Below, in pieces: positions 35,136 to 46,260 of a stretch of 64,000 nt of DNA. Under the pieces are notes generated by a model that did not search any database, was not told where the DNA came from, and worked only from the letters and a program-made list of their open reading frames with translations. The stretch's first letter is position 1. The number at the start of each line of letters is the position of its first letter. This stretch comes from Caprella mutica (Eukaryota; Arthropoda; Malacostraca; Amphipoda; Caprellidae). The stretch lies in assembly GCA_947561585.1 (NCBI GenBank), contig CANNZV010000116.1, positions 372,001-436,000 on the forward strand. The letters are read 5' to 3'. A program made the position numbers and the translations under genes.

Positions 35136-36690
35136 ATGCACATGAATCTGAAATGTCTGCCTGATTCTGCACAGAAAATGAGAGAAGAACATGTAGATGA
35201 GCTTATAAATAAACCTAATGACTATAAACTAACATTAGACCGAACTGCCCGGAAGAACCTTCGCCTTATGCAAATAAAGAATCAATTACCGTCTTTTGAT
35301 TTGTTAATGGCAGCAAGTAGATTCTTTACAGTTAGTATTCAAGTATATTTCTCGTCAAAATCTCCTGTTGTATATCAGTTTGAAAAGTTTCATAAAATAC
35401 TTAATTTGCAATGCATAAGTGGTGTTCACTTCAATCCTTTGATTGAATTGGGTAGTTTTATTCCCCCTAATGATTCTCAATGTTCCCTTAGCACAGTTCA
35501 GTCACCAGGTTTGCCATCTCCTTATGCGAGTAGTTGTGATCATGAGAACGAAGCAAGTGATGATGTTAACGTAAATGCAGTTTTCACACCTGATTATTAC
35601 TGCTCTCATGCTAATTGTGCTCTTCCTAAGATATATGTTACTATTGATAATGTTGATTTATTTGCAATTATTGATACAGGTGCTGAAATAAGTCTTGTAT
35701 CGGATTTGGTTCTTGACAAGACAACTAACTAACTGTAATTTTGTTACAGCTAAGGAACCACTCTGTGAGATTGTAGGTTTTAATAAAACTGCTGAATTGT
35801 CACTGACCATTGGTTCTCTCAAATTAGATAATTCGCACAAATTTGCTGTTGCAGAGAGTGATTGTTTTCCTTATTGAAAATTACTGGGTAATGATTTTGT
35901 CTCAATTCAGGTTAGAATTTGATTTGAACAAAAAAAATTTATAGCATAGAGGTAAATTCATTTGTTCTTTGTCTGTAAATGATTTACCATCTGTGCCTTC
36001 TAATGTTCTATCTGTACCTCTTGGATCTAGTAAGTCTCATAGTCTGAAAGTCAAATTCGATCATTATGAAATAAGATTTGAATTGAATGGTTCATCATCC
36101 ATTTTTTTAGGATTGTCCTTAGCTGATGAGACTAATGCTTTCAAAATGCTTCAGGCTAATTGTCCAGTTCTTAAAACTCTAAATAAAGATATCCGTAAGA
36201 AACTAGACTCAAAGTATTGGTCAAAGAGAATTAGAGCTTTTGTTAGGTACAGTGCTAATTTGTATGTGTGTGATGGCTTAATTATGTACTCTAACCCTAA
36301 TCTAGTCATTGTTGTCCCATTCAATTTCCTCTTAGGTACTTCCTTAGTTCTGCATAGAGAGCTTGCTCATGTGGGAAAAGGCAAGTTTCTTGCTGTTCTG
36401 AGTGACTTGTTTTGGCATCCATCTAGATACAGTGTTTGCAGTGATGTTTGTACCCCTTGCATGGAGTGTCAGATTGTGAAGGAATCGAGAACTACGGTAT
36501 CGCCTCCCACTCACAAAATTCAGTCTAGTTCTCCGTTTGAATTAGTTACTGCAGATTTGATATCGTTCCCCGGGACCAGACATGGTCATGTAGGCTGCCT
36601 GATGTTCGTTGACCTTTATTCTAAATGGGTGGTTGCAGTTCCTATCAAAGACGAGAGAAGTGTCACGGTGGTAAATCCTAAACTGTGTTA
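35136..36690 (+). pseudogene. Broken Ty3/Gypsy fragment: OTU-like segment, retropepsin, integrase N-terminal part
   Basis: Plus-strand frames read in order. (1) An OTU-like segment at about 35185-35460 (NLRLMQIKNQLPS, then LNLQCISGVHFNPL) aligns with the region between RNase H and the second protease of the element at 46261-54339. (2) A retropepsin has IIDTGAEISLVS at about 35670 and, after a frameshift near 35730, a LLGNDF motif at about 35880. (3) A second frame (35969-36772) has the integrase zinc finger H-x4-H...C-x2-C (HRELAHVGKG at about 36355, CTPCMEC at about 36455) and the first catalytic Asp in VTADLISF. Similarity ends after VPIKDERS at about 36660. Reverse transcriptase, the remaining integrase and LTRs are absent. 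It is dead and clearly older than the 46-54 kb copy, whose domain order it shares. Confidence 0.8.
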
Positions 36691-36779
36691 TTATTTGATT
36701 ATATATAAAACAATTCTTGATCTTTTCAGCAGTGTTCATTACAAGAAATATGCTATGATCCTTTCATCATAGTTTTTGC

Positions 36780-37364
36780 ATGTAACCAGGCCCCAAACAA
36801 TTATTGAGCCCAGAAAAAAATTGGACAGAAGACACAATAAAGAATTGTTACATTGCTATTACTCGGGTAGTGACAATATTATCTTTGAATTATGTTTTAT
36901 ATTCTCTGAAAATATATTTATAATTTTTTAATTCGATTGATATATATACTTGATAAAGTATGTATTAGCAAGCCCGTTAAATCACATTTGGATAATAATC
37001 TCATGTTTCAGTGTAATGAAATTCTTGGAAGTATTTAAATAAGTCGTATTAACTTGAATCATGTCATGTGGATCCAATGTGTAGTGTACATCGTCTGACA
37101 AAGTTGTCACAGTAATATTTAGTAAATAAAATGGGTAAATTTTGAAGATTTTCATTAAAATAAATTGAACAGTTTTTGGGATAAAATGAGATTATGAGAA
37201 TACATTTTGTAATAATAATTTATAAAACTTTTCTCAATTGAACACTGATCAAATGGTGAACAGGTTTCAATAAATACACATTAACTTTAATTTGTATGAT
37301 CCCATAATTTTAGCATATCTTTGGGGGCCACAGCCTTCTTTAAATACCGACATTCTTATTTTCT
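36780..37364. other. Non-coding, nothing recognised
   Basis: AT-rich DNA between the Gypsy fragment and the Tc1-like fossil. Confidence 0.4.
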
Positions 37365-38943
37365 ATTGTCTCTTCATCCAAATCTTTAAAGCCACCTCTA
37401 AAATCGAATTTTGAGGTTCTCATGATATGTCTTTAATACATTTATAGTTTAGAATTGAACCTAAGTTAAATTTCTTAAGTTTATTAACTTAGACTAGTAA
37501 ACTATCAGGTAAAATGTATACTAAAATCACGAATCAGTTTTCACATTAAGAATGCATCATTCAAAACTTTAACGCCATTACTTTTTATTCCAGTTTTTCA
37601 TTGTCTTTTACTAACCAATCACTAAATTTATGCTTGCAGATTTCAAGCTATTATTTATTTTGACATGCCTAAAAGAAAAAACTCTCAGAATTTGAAAAAG
37701 GGCAAATTATTGCCCTCAGTAATGAAGGCCTGAGCCATCGTGAAATTGCCAAGAAACTTTGAATAAGCAGAGGTCCCATAGACAATTATTTGAAGGATCC
37801 AGAAAAATACAACTCTAAAAATGCTGCAGGGCGCCCTAAAGTTTTGTCTCCAAGAGATGAAAGGTTGATTTTGGGGCATCTACGGAAGAGCAGAAGTGAG
37901 TCTTACCCTCAATCATCGTTAAAAACTCAATTAAAGCCTCAAATTCAACTGTTCGGAGGCTTTTTCATGAGAACAACATCTACAGGAAGAAAATGCAAGG
38001 ACCTCCACGACTCTCGCCACAACATAAATTGACCCGTTTGGAGTTTGCCCGCAATCATCAAACCTGGGACAATGAATGGAAAAATGTACTGTTCAGTGAT
38101 GAGAAAAAATTCAACCTGGATGGCCCTGATGGCTACAAATACTTCTGGGCAGACAAAAATATCACAGAAAGTGTGTAATCCCGAATGGAAAATTGCTGGA
38201 GGAGGCGTTATGGTGTTGGGTGCAATTTCAGCGATGGGGACAATGGATCTTCAGGTCATGAATGGGCGATACAATGCAAATCAGTACATTGAATTTCTTG
38301 ACAATGCTTTTCTTTTGGAAGAGGGTAACCGGTTATGTCAAGGAAAGTTCATTTTCCAGCAAGATGGTGCCACAATTCACACCGCGAAGAGATCAATGGA
38401 ATATTTTGAGGCAATGGGGATACGCTGGCCACCCAGAAGTCCGGATCTTAACCCAATCGAAAATGTCTGGGGATGGCTTTCGAATGAAATTTATAAAGGA
38501 GGGAACCAGTACAACACTGTAAAGATCTGAAGAAGGCTATTCTGAGTGCATGGGATCAACTTGTGATGATTATCTGAAAAAGTTGATTTCAAGCATGAAA
38601 AACAGCTTTTTTGAAGTAATAAACATTACTAAATCTGTTGAATTTTGTTGTTCTTTGTTAATTATATTTGGTATTAATATTTGTTTATGATAAATTGATA
38701 GAAATTTAGCATGGCTTTAAAGTTTTGAATATGTATTTGCACACCTGTATTGTTTCTATCAAATATTATTGCCATTTATTTTTGAAAATTCTTTTATTTT
38801 TGTTTTACAGACTATGAATTAGTTTCATACTATTAACATGGTTATGTTTTTCAGTGAAAGTAATAAATATTATTGAAACTTGGTGTTTCCCTGTCATTTT
38901 TAAGAAAATTTTAGAGGTGGCTTTAAAGTTTTGGTGGGCAGTG
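37365..38943 (+). pseudogene. Dead Tc1-like transposon with frameshifted transposase
   Basis: The right end reads TTTAGAGGTGGCTTTAAAGT then TTTGGTGGGCAGTG before TA. The left end keeps only the inner part of the inverted repeat (CTTTAAAGCCACCTCTAAAA at about 37386). The plus strand carries the N-terminal HTH (from about 37662; stop at 37761 within an otherwise typical helix), GRPKVLSPRDERLI at about 37830, [14 protein letters not shown] at about 38090, GGGVMVLGAIS at about 38200, FQQDGATIHTAK at about 38355 and SPDLNPIENVW at about 38440. At least two frameshifts break it. By my count 31 residues separate the second Asp from the Glu, fewer than the 34 usual for Tc1, perhaps through a deletion. 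Confidence 0.85.
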
Positions 38944-38946
38944 TAT

Positions 38947-39486
38947 ATTCTTATTTTCTATTGGCTACATCCTAATTCATTCATTTCACATATATGTAAC
39001 TAGGAAATTTGTTGCTTACATGAACTATCTCAGAACAGAAAATTATAGTAGTTTAAAAGAATAATAGTATTTATTCATGAAATGTATATGTTCCACTAAA
39101 AATATGTATTTTTCATAACAAGAATATTTTTTTTTATATTAGGAATATTATTTATTTCAATTTTGCTCAAGACTATATGTTTATACCTTGAGTTATTACG
39201 GTGGTAGTGGTTTTTTATTAAGTTAATACAGTAGACTCTGAAAAAAATGGGCAAATAATATAATGGTCTTTGGGCGCAATATTGTCTGTCCACGAAATAA
39301 TATTTGGATATGTAAGCAAACCATTAATATTAAAAATTTAATTCTATCGTTACAACTGCACAAAAAATATATCTAAATTACTTTCAAAAAGATAAATTGT
39401 AAGCAATACCTCTTTAATAATTAGGAAACCTGGTTCCCATTTACTGAGGCAATTATGCTTTGCTGATCATATTTTCAAAAGAGGTG
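38947..39486. other. Non-coding, nothing recognised
   Basis: AT-rich spacer between the Tc1-like fossil and the Tigger-like element. It begins with a 17-bp direct repeat of 37352-37368. Confidence 0.4.
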
Positions 39487-40487
39487 TAGAGTCGACCAGG
39501 ATCGTTTCCTGCAATTTGCGCAAACTTTGCTATAACTCGAAAAATAAGTTAGGTATCTTGACAAAAATTGGCATGAGTATTCACCTCTGTATGATGCATA
39601 ATCGTAGTAATTCTTAAGTTTCTATCTCTAGTACTTTCTGTTTCATGGGATGAAATATGTGCGGGGGAGAATTCTGACTTTAAGGGGTCATTTCCCGCAG
39701 TGCCTGGGATCGGTTCCCGCACTGCGGGAACCAACCCTTTTTCAACTGCCCCTCAGTGCGGGAACCGACTCTCCTTCATTATCTACCACGTTGTGGGAAT
39801 CAGCCATGAAGAGTAGCTAGTCCTCTCTACACTACGATAATGACTGCTGTTGCCAGGTTAAATGAAACAAGTTATGAAAATGCTTTATTTAAGATACAGA
39901 ATTTCCAAAATAAACTAGAAATGAGACTATAATTAGTATAGTTTTAATCAAATAATATATTCTTAGAATAATAATAATAGAATGCCCTGGCCTTACGTGG
40001 CTTTTCCGTTTACGAACATTTATTTAAACTAATTGTTCAATTTGGTTTACCAATGCCTATGTACAATAGTTCCTTCCCAAATGAAACTACACAAATTAAA
40101 CAATATTTTTCTTCTACATTCTTCAAGTACTCCTCTGTTGCCTGGGGTTGAAATTTAAAACAGGTGCCTTATCTATATCCACGTCTGATTCTTCATCACT
40201 AGTGCTGGAGAAAATAGGCTGCAACAGCTCATCTACTTTTTCCGTTTTCCTATTTTAACGATTCATTTTCTTTTCTTTCTCTATTTCATCACAAAATTCT
40301 TAATTCATCCATAGTCAGAACTTGAGTTTCAGGATTTATCCTACGTCGAACTTTTCGATGTTGCACTCTTTGTGTGAAGTGGTCTTACAAAATCTGCTCA
40401 AAACTCCTATTGATAGATATTTCTTTCTTATAGGATGAGGTATTCAATTCAGTGAAAGTGTTCTCTTTGTGATAATTGATGCGGGCT

Positions 40488-41500
40488 CTACCAGATATGT
40501 TTGGTTCTTCTATATCGCCTGGCTACTTTTGGGGACTTGCTTGAGGTGTGAGTTTCCTTTTCTCCTCGGGAGGTTAGTGGTGGTTCTCTTTCACTACTGG
40601 TGGATTGGTGTTCTCTCATTGGTGTTGCCGCGTGATTTTGAAGTAACTGAGACGCTACTGCCTTTCTATCTTGATAAAGTTGCTGAAAATGCGGATTAAA
40701 CGAGCTTTCTGGGTACATTGTTTCACTGATTAAATAGATACCAGTTGCTACAATCAATATTCTCTGGAGCAAAAACTGTATTCCAAGTTTTGTCAGTAAG
40801 TTCAATATACTCAGTGACTGTGCAGCATGATTTTTAGCAGTCAATTCTGTGATGGCTTTATCACATATAGATTTTAATGGTTTGAAGCAGCACTTATCCA
40901 TTGGCTGGAGCGGAGCCTCTCTGTTGTGGTGTGTAGAGAAAGCTTCAATAACGTTACGTTTTCTGCTTTGGCTTTATGTATCAATTTGAGATTTATATGC
41001 GTAGCTACTATGTCCATCATATATCAGGAGAAGAGAATGTTGGGTGTAGCTTTCGTAAAATTTGACAAATCAAACATAAAAAATAATTATGTCATCCACC
41101 CGTTTTCCGATCGTGCAAGTTGTGTACCAGGATAAGGATTGGGAGTGTGCCAATAGCCATAAGGTTGACACCTGTAAATAAAGTTTGATTGCATAGAGCA
41201 ATTCTGCATGATACGATATTTGCAATTTTATAGTGATTTCAACACTGAAGTGCATAATTTGTAACTATTACGTCAGGTCTCACCTTTAAAAATGATAAGT
41301 GGGTGTAACTTATCTCCTGCCACTGCTGTCACTGTTATTGCTCCTAGTTCTCTTCATTCGGTCACGGAAAGCCCATTCGTGAATTCCAATTTATTTTACA
41401 GCTATCCATGATAGAATCCACCTCCCACTTTACCAATCGCATCTCTTACTTTGCTTTCATCTAATTTATTTCTCTTTTTTTTGTTGAATTTATATTTTTT
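40488..41500 (-). pseudogene. Fossil pogo/Tigger transposase (DDE_1 domain)
   Basis: Reading downwards on the minus strand: TVTAAVAGDKLHPLIIFKGE near 41350-41285 matches the strand after the first catalytic Asp in DDE_1 proteins. LLIYDGHSSYAYKSQI near 41030-40985 contains the second Asp. APLQPMDKCCFKPLKSICDK near 40920-40855 contains the third. A polar tail rich in Ser/Glu/Pro/Arg runs to the stop at 40488. Several stops and frame changes lie between the motifs, so it is inactive. The N-terminal DNA-binding half would lie beyond the Copia insertion and was not recognised. Confidence 0.7.
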
Positions 41501-41612
41501 TCAGCATGATCAAACAAGTTAAATAATGTATTTAATAGTTATGATAACCTGGAAGAAATATAATATATTACTCACACTCTAAACATATAATATATACTTA
41601 ATATGGATATTT

Positions 41613-41950
41613 TGTTAGAATTAGGTTAAATAACAGTGGGTTAACAACGTTAAGACATAGAGTTTATTTAAAGAGTAAATATGTTATACAATTAGAAGTC
41701 TATGGAGAGATGAGTGGAACTCATCTCTCACTGAGTAATGTTCAAGACAGACTGCTATCAGAAACTACAAGACAGGGTATTTAACCCTCGACGGAAGTGT
41801 GATCGACTTTAGACCTTATGTCCGTTTCTCATTAAAAGTAATACATAGTTATTGAAACAATAGGTAATTTAATATAGCTGAGCTAGTCTAACAGGAAGTT
41901 AACATTAAATATATAACGAGTGTGTAATACATTTAACTAAAATTTCAACA
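41613..41950 (-). repeat. 3' LTR of the Copia-type element
   Basis: 338 bp, same length as and apparently identical to 45229-45566. Ends TGTTAGAATT...AATTTCAACA form a short imperfect inverted repeat. Confidence 0.95.
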
Positions 41951-41964
41951 CTCCTCCTCACACG
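41951..41964 (-). other. Polypurine tract of the Copia-type element
   Basis: Minus strand GTGTGAGGAGGAG directly before the 3' LTR, the expected plus-strand DNA primer site. Confidence 0.8.
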
Positions 41965-43288
41965 ACATTATATATTTTTCATACCTATTAATTTAACAAA
42001 TTTGGTAAATCTATCAATAGGCAACGATTTAGAGAATATGTCAGCAAGCATAGTTTCACTTACAAAAAAAAATATTTTTCAAACCGTTCTTAGTGTTTAA
42101 TATGTCAGACGATCCATAAAAAAAAAAACAATGAACAACAATTTACATAGGAAATGAATTATTCTAAATTTAAAGACATAAATCTCATTTAATCAATCCT
42201 AAAATTCAAAATATTAAAACTCAAATTGAAAAATTCTGAAATTCAAATTGAACAATCATAAACATCAAACCTATAACTGCAAGAATTTTAAACATTTATT
42301 AATGGTTTAATTCTATTTCAAATAATTCCTTTCTTCCCCTCTTTTTATTTCTGAATGTCGATATAAAATAGAGTCTTCAGAAATCCAAAAAGAAAATATA
42401 CTATGTATATAAAATATTTCAAACTTACATATAACATAAAAAATAGTATGAATACACATCAAAACTGAACTTAACATATTGTGACATTCTTGCTTATTTT
42501 ATTTCAATTTAAATTGTAAAAATTAACATTGATTAATAATCATGCAATTAAAATTAACATCCTTCCGTTAAAAAATAGAATTTCTATTTTTTAATTATTT
42601 TATTGAATAAAATTTACTATTAAATTCTTTCTTCAGAAAAATTGAAAGTTCGTTTAATATTTTACTGCAAATTAGTTATAAATATAACCATTTCATTTAT
42701 GTATATTAATTTAAAAATATTTCATTCCTGCAAATTCCTAATTTATTTTGACTCTAAAATTTTCTAATCATCAAAATCTAATTAGTATTTCAAAATGAAA
42801 AATTATTTATTTCTAAATATTCACTTCTAAATATTCACAAATATTCACAGTATGAATATCAATTCATCTGTATTCAATTCATATGCTCACCTAATAGACA
42901 GCGTACTTCTATTAAGTAAACATGCTGAGTCATCAATTAAAATAATAATTAAATGCTGTGTCGGTAGTGTTTGTTACGATTTAAAGATTAATCTGCTGAT
43001 CATTAAAAAGCAATAAAAATTCTATCTAACTACAATCCAAAAAACTAATTTCACTTAATTTGAGAATTCACTTCACAAATGCTGAAGCAAGTTGTACACC
43101 GGTGCAAGAACCGTAGAGGCGAAAGTTAACTAAACCTACCACTAGACTAACATCAGGTTATTTATTTACTGTGAATAGAACTACAATATGGCGTAAGTTA
43201 AATGTCAGTTAAACTAAGTCATTTTTAGCAACTTAACACTACCACTTTCTTGTGTAGCTATTTACAAACAAACAAGTCTTTACTTATT
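41965..43288 (-). other. Non-coding interior of the Copia-type element, possibly captured 3' UTR
   Basis: About 1.3 kb of very AT-rich sequence without a frame, between the hnRNP-like stop codon and the polypurine tract. By position it could be the 3' untranslated region of the captured host transcript. No direct evidence for that was seen. Confidence 0.4.
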
Positions 43289-44213
43289 TTACTTCTTGTA
43301 GTTGTAGTTCCCATAGCCACCACCCTGCGTGGAGTTGCTTCAGCTTTGCTGGGGCGTTTGTCCGGTTTGTTGTCCATAGCCACTCCAAGTACCGGCAGCT
43401 TGTCCAGTGGTTGCAGCACTCCAACCGCCCGGTGCCTGTTGTCCCCAGTTGCCGTAAGAGATTTGGGTTGGCGGTGTCTGTTGCTGCTGTGCATAGTAAT
43501 TCTGCTGCTGTCCATAGTACCCCCCACTGTTCCAAGTGCCGTATCCTCCTCCTTGCTGGGTGTATCCAGATTGGGGTAGCTCTGGGATGAGTAGTTGTTA
43601 GTTTGAGAAGAATACTCAACTTTTCAGCTTCTCTCCGGAGTGTGTCAGCTACGGTAATCCAGTTAGGGATGTCTGTCTGAGCTTCAAGTGCAGTGACAAG
43701 CACTTCAAACGGCCCTGGCAGTGATGACATAAGACAAATCACTTTATCCTCTTCACTGATCACTTGATTTAACAAGGCAAGCTCTTGAAAAACTTCAGTT
43801 AGTTCCTTCAAATGAAAGTCGAGTAGATCAGGAGACTTCAATTTTAGATTGTAGAGCTTTTTCTTCAAACGAAATTTGTTAGCCCACGTGTTTTTCTGAA
43901 ACGTTTCTTGAAGAGTAGTCCAGACAGCGTGTGGATCCGTCGGTTGTCCAACTAAGTACAATTGATCCGGTGAAATAGATAGTACTATATCTGCCAGAGC
44001 TTTATTATAATTATTAGCATAGGCATTCTTCGCCTCAGTTGAAGCTGAATCAATTGGAACTGTTTTAGATCCATCCGCAAAATCCATCAGTTTCTCTCGT
44101 AAGAGGTACATCTTCATTTGTATCCTCCATGTAGGGTAATTATTTCCGTCTAGGGGAACAATCCCCTGTAACTTATTTGAAGTCATGTTTTTAAAGTATT
44201 TATTATCTTTCAA
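43284..44213 (-). CDS. Truncated Copia-type Gag with an out-of-frame C-terminal extension
   Basis: Gag of Ty1/Copia elements packages element RNA in cytoplasmic particles. Residues 10-199 match the Copia gag (UBN2/Retrotran_gag) fold: LDGNNYPTWRIQMKMYLLRE, DPHAVWTTLQETFQ, KLYNLKLKSPDLLDFHLKEL, and EEDKVICLMSSLPGPFE. I favour the start at 44186 (MTSNKLQG), since the nine residues before it derive from the leader repeat. After EAEKL (about 43617) the frame enters hnRNP-derived DNA in the wrong frame and reads 110 unrelated residues (Trp/Leu/Thr-rich) to a stop at 43284. The usual zinc knuckle and the whole pol are missing. The protein may still assemble; that is inference. Confidence 0.85.
   Translation of the reverse strand: MKDNKYFKNMTSNKLQGIVPLDGNNYPTWRIQMKMYLLREKLMDFADGSKTVPIDSASTEAKNAYANNYNKALADIVLSISPDQLYLVGQPTDPHAVWTTLQETFQKNTWANKFRLKKKLYNLKLKSPDLLDFHLKELTEVFQELALLNQVISEEDKVICLMSSLPGPFEVLVTALEAQTDIPNWITVADTLRREAEKLSILLKLTTTHPRATPIWIHPARRRIRHLEQWGVLWTAAELLCTAATDTANPNLLRQLGTTGTGRLECCNHWTSCRYLEWLWTTNRTNAPAKLKQLHAGWWLWELQLQEVK
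43289..43619 (-). pseudogene. Captured 3' coding end of an hnRNP-type RNA-binding protein
   Basis: In a frame different from gag, the minus strand reads EYSSQTNNYSSQSYP. After one missing base it continues SGYTQQGGGYGTWNSGGYYG, QQQNYYAQQQQTPP, SYGNWGQQAPGGWSAAT and GTWSGYGQQTGQ. A stop follows, then STQGGGYGNYNYKK and a final stop at 43289-43291. This Gly/Gln/Tyr/Asn-rich composition ending in GNYNYKK is that of the C-terminal low-complexity tail of insect hnRNP proteins. Hrb27C/DAZAP1-like is my best guess, from memory of family style only. No RRM domain is included. One frameshift and one internal stop show it is not maintained as an hnRNP. Confidence 0.7.
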
Positions 44214-44925
44214 TACTTAACAAACATAAACAACCAAACCAGTTAAATTGATTTACTGCTTGACTGAATTGATGTTTTAAAATTATTCTAATTCATAAGA
44301 ATAAATTCACTGAATATAATTACTAATATTCAAGTGGAACAGCAACACAAGTATTAGTTCGCAAGAACCTTTTGTTGAAAGTATTTACTATCATTCAATA
44401 CTTTAACAAACATAAACAACCAAAGCAGTTTACTGTTTAACTGAATTGATGTTTTAACATTATTCTAATTCATAAGAATAACTGAATATAATTATTAATA
44501 TTCAATTGAAACAAAAACAGAAGTCTTAGTTCGCAAGAGCCTTTTGTTGAAAGTATTTACTATCATTCAATACTTTAACAAACATAAACAACCAAAGCAG
44601 TTAACTTGATTTACTGTTTAACTGAATTGATGTTTTAACATTATTCTAATTCATAAGAATAACTGCACTGAATATAATTATTAATATTCACTTGGAACAA
44701 CAACAGAAGTCTTAGTTCGCAAGAGCCTTTTGTTGAAAGTATTTACTATCATTCAATACTTTAACAAACATAAACAACCAAAGCAGTTAAATTGATTTAC
44801 TGTTTAACTGAGTTTGATGTTTTAAAATTATTCTAATTCATAAGAATAACTTCACTGAATATAATTATTAATATTTAATTGGAACAGTAACACACGTCTT
44901 AGTTCGCAAGAACCTTTTGTTGAAA
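44195..44925 (-). repeat. Four tandem 172-187-bp repeats in the Copia leader
   Basis: AACAAACATAAACAACCAAA recurs at about 44218, 44405, 44577 and 44764, each followed by the same order of motifs (ATTCTAATTCATAAGAATAA, then GTTCGCAAGAGCCTTTTGTT). The array separates the primer site from gag and supplies the first codons of the longer gag frame. Confidence 0.85.
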
Positions 44926-45214
44926 GACTGTTTACCAAAGGATAAGGTCACAGATTTAAAGGTAATTTGTGACCTCTCTTGACACCTCTTCCGCAAAAAT
45001 ACTAAATCATTATATTATAACACAAGTGCATTTTTCGCTAGAGCAATCATTATAATTGACCTCATTAACGCGTGAACACGATATGCTTACGCAAGCGTTT
45101 TGAGTGATATGTTTCATATAGGTTAACACTTTTTTCACAGCACTTCGTTTTTATTACTATTATAAACTTCTAATTTGTTTAAACATAATTTGATTTATAA
45201 ACTCTTATCGTTCA

Positions 45215-45228
45215 CTGGGCCCATAACC
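45215..45228 (-). other. Primer-binding site, initiator-Met half-tRNA type
   Basis: Minus strand GGTTATGGGCCCAG directly after the 5' LTR. It is complementary to the anticodon-stem region (CTGGGCCCATAACC) of eukaryotic initiator tRNA-Met. Drosophila copia uses the same internal priming with a cleaved half-tRNA, which supports the Copia assignment independently of gag. Confidence 0.9.
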
Positions 45229-45566
45229 TGTTAGAATTAGGTTAAATAACAGTGGGTTAACAACGTTAAGACATAGAGTTTATTTAAAGAGTAAATATGT
45301 TATACAATTAGAAGTCTATGGAGAGATGAGTGGAACTCATCTCTCACTGAGTAATGTTCAAGACAGACTGCTATCAGAAACTACAAGACAGGGTATTTAA
45401 CCCTCGACGGAAGTGTGATCGACTTTAGACCTTATGTCCGTTTCTCATTAAAAGTAATACATAGTTATTGAAACAATAGGTAATTTAATATAGCTGAGCT
45501 AGTCTAACAGGAAGTTAACATTAAATATATAACGAGTGTGTAATACATTTAACTAAAATTTCAACA
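45229..45566 (-). repeat. 5' LTR of the Copia-type element
   Basis: 338 bp, apparently identical to 41613-41950; would contain the promoter for the minus-strand transcript. Confidence 0.95.
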
Positions 45567-46260
45567 TATTTTGATGTGCGGGAACCAACCCTGAAAAAGT
45601 GCGGGAAGCGACCCTAGCCCATATTTATCGATTGGGTCGATTCTCGCACTTACGTTTTCCTTTATAGTTTTAGAAATGGCTTGAGTTGACAAAATTCCTT
45701 TTAAAGCCTGTTAACCAAGTACATACCCTTAATGCATACCAATTTTTAGATAGGTATCATCTTTCGTTTACTTGTAATGTCAAAGTTTGCGCGATAGTTG
45801 AAAACATCAGTGGAAAAATTTTTCAGGTACCTAAAATGTATGTTTTATTTGATCGCGAATATAATTTTACTTATCGAGAGTATATCAAATGTAAATATAT
45901 CAAAAGATTGCTAAGAAACAGTTCTTTTAGATGTTGTTTACAGATTCGAAAATAATGTTTCGTTCGGAAGTTATATAGGGTGCGGGAACCGACACTGGAT
46001 CATTCACTGCGGGAACCGATCCGGGTCGACGCTAGCATTTACAGTATGTTGTTGAAACTATGAGTAGCTACCCAAATACATAATTTGAGAAATAATATAA
46101 ATATAAATTAAGTGCAATTACCCACATATTAAATATTTTATAGTTATTGTATATTATGCCATTCTATTACTTTAAATCCAATCATTTAGAATAAACTAAC
46201 AGCACAGATTCGTACAAACAAGTTACCCTAATCCAGCGAAAAATAAAGTAAGGTTGGCGT

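Larger units (their letters stand above)
41613..45566 (-). mobile_element. Young non-autonomous Copia-type LTR element carrying gag fused to a captured hnRNP-like tail
   Basis: Two 338-bp LTRs (41613-41950 and 45229-45566) that I read as identical, starting TGTTAGAATT and ending TTCAACA. They are flanked by a 5-bp duplication TATTT (41608-41612 and 45567-45571). The internal part on the minus strand, in order: primer site for initiator-Met half-tRNA, a repetitive leader, a truncated Copia gag, a host-like hnRNP coding end with about 1.3 kb of AT-rich non-coding sequence, and a polypurine tract. Protease, integrase, reverse transcriptase and RNase H are absent, so it needs an autonomous relative. 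Identical LTRs imply recent insertion. Confidence 0.9.
39489..46032 (-). mobile_element. Pogo/Tigger-like element, split by a Copia-type insertion
   Basis: The ends GAGTCGACCAGGATCGTTTC and the complement of GCGTCGACCCGGATCGGTTC are inverted and flanked by TA (39487-39488 and 46033-46034), the pogo/Tigger target. Clusters of TGCGGGAACCGAC-like motifs lie inside both ends (39694-39770; 45577-45650; 45981-46015), probably transposase-binding sites. The interior carries a fossil DDE transposase on the minus strand at 40488-41500. The 3,954-bp Copia-type element at 41613-45566 is inserted within it. Without the insertion the element would be about 2.6 kb. Confidence 0.8.

Noticed and set aside
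43258..43527. Arg/Pro/Thr-rich minus-strand frame as a separate gene
   Set aside because: It is the third frame across the hnRNP-derived segment. The composition of the other frame (GGYG, QQQ, NYNYKK) explains the sequence better.
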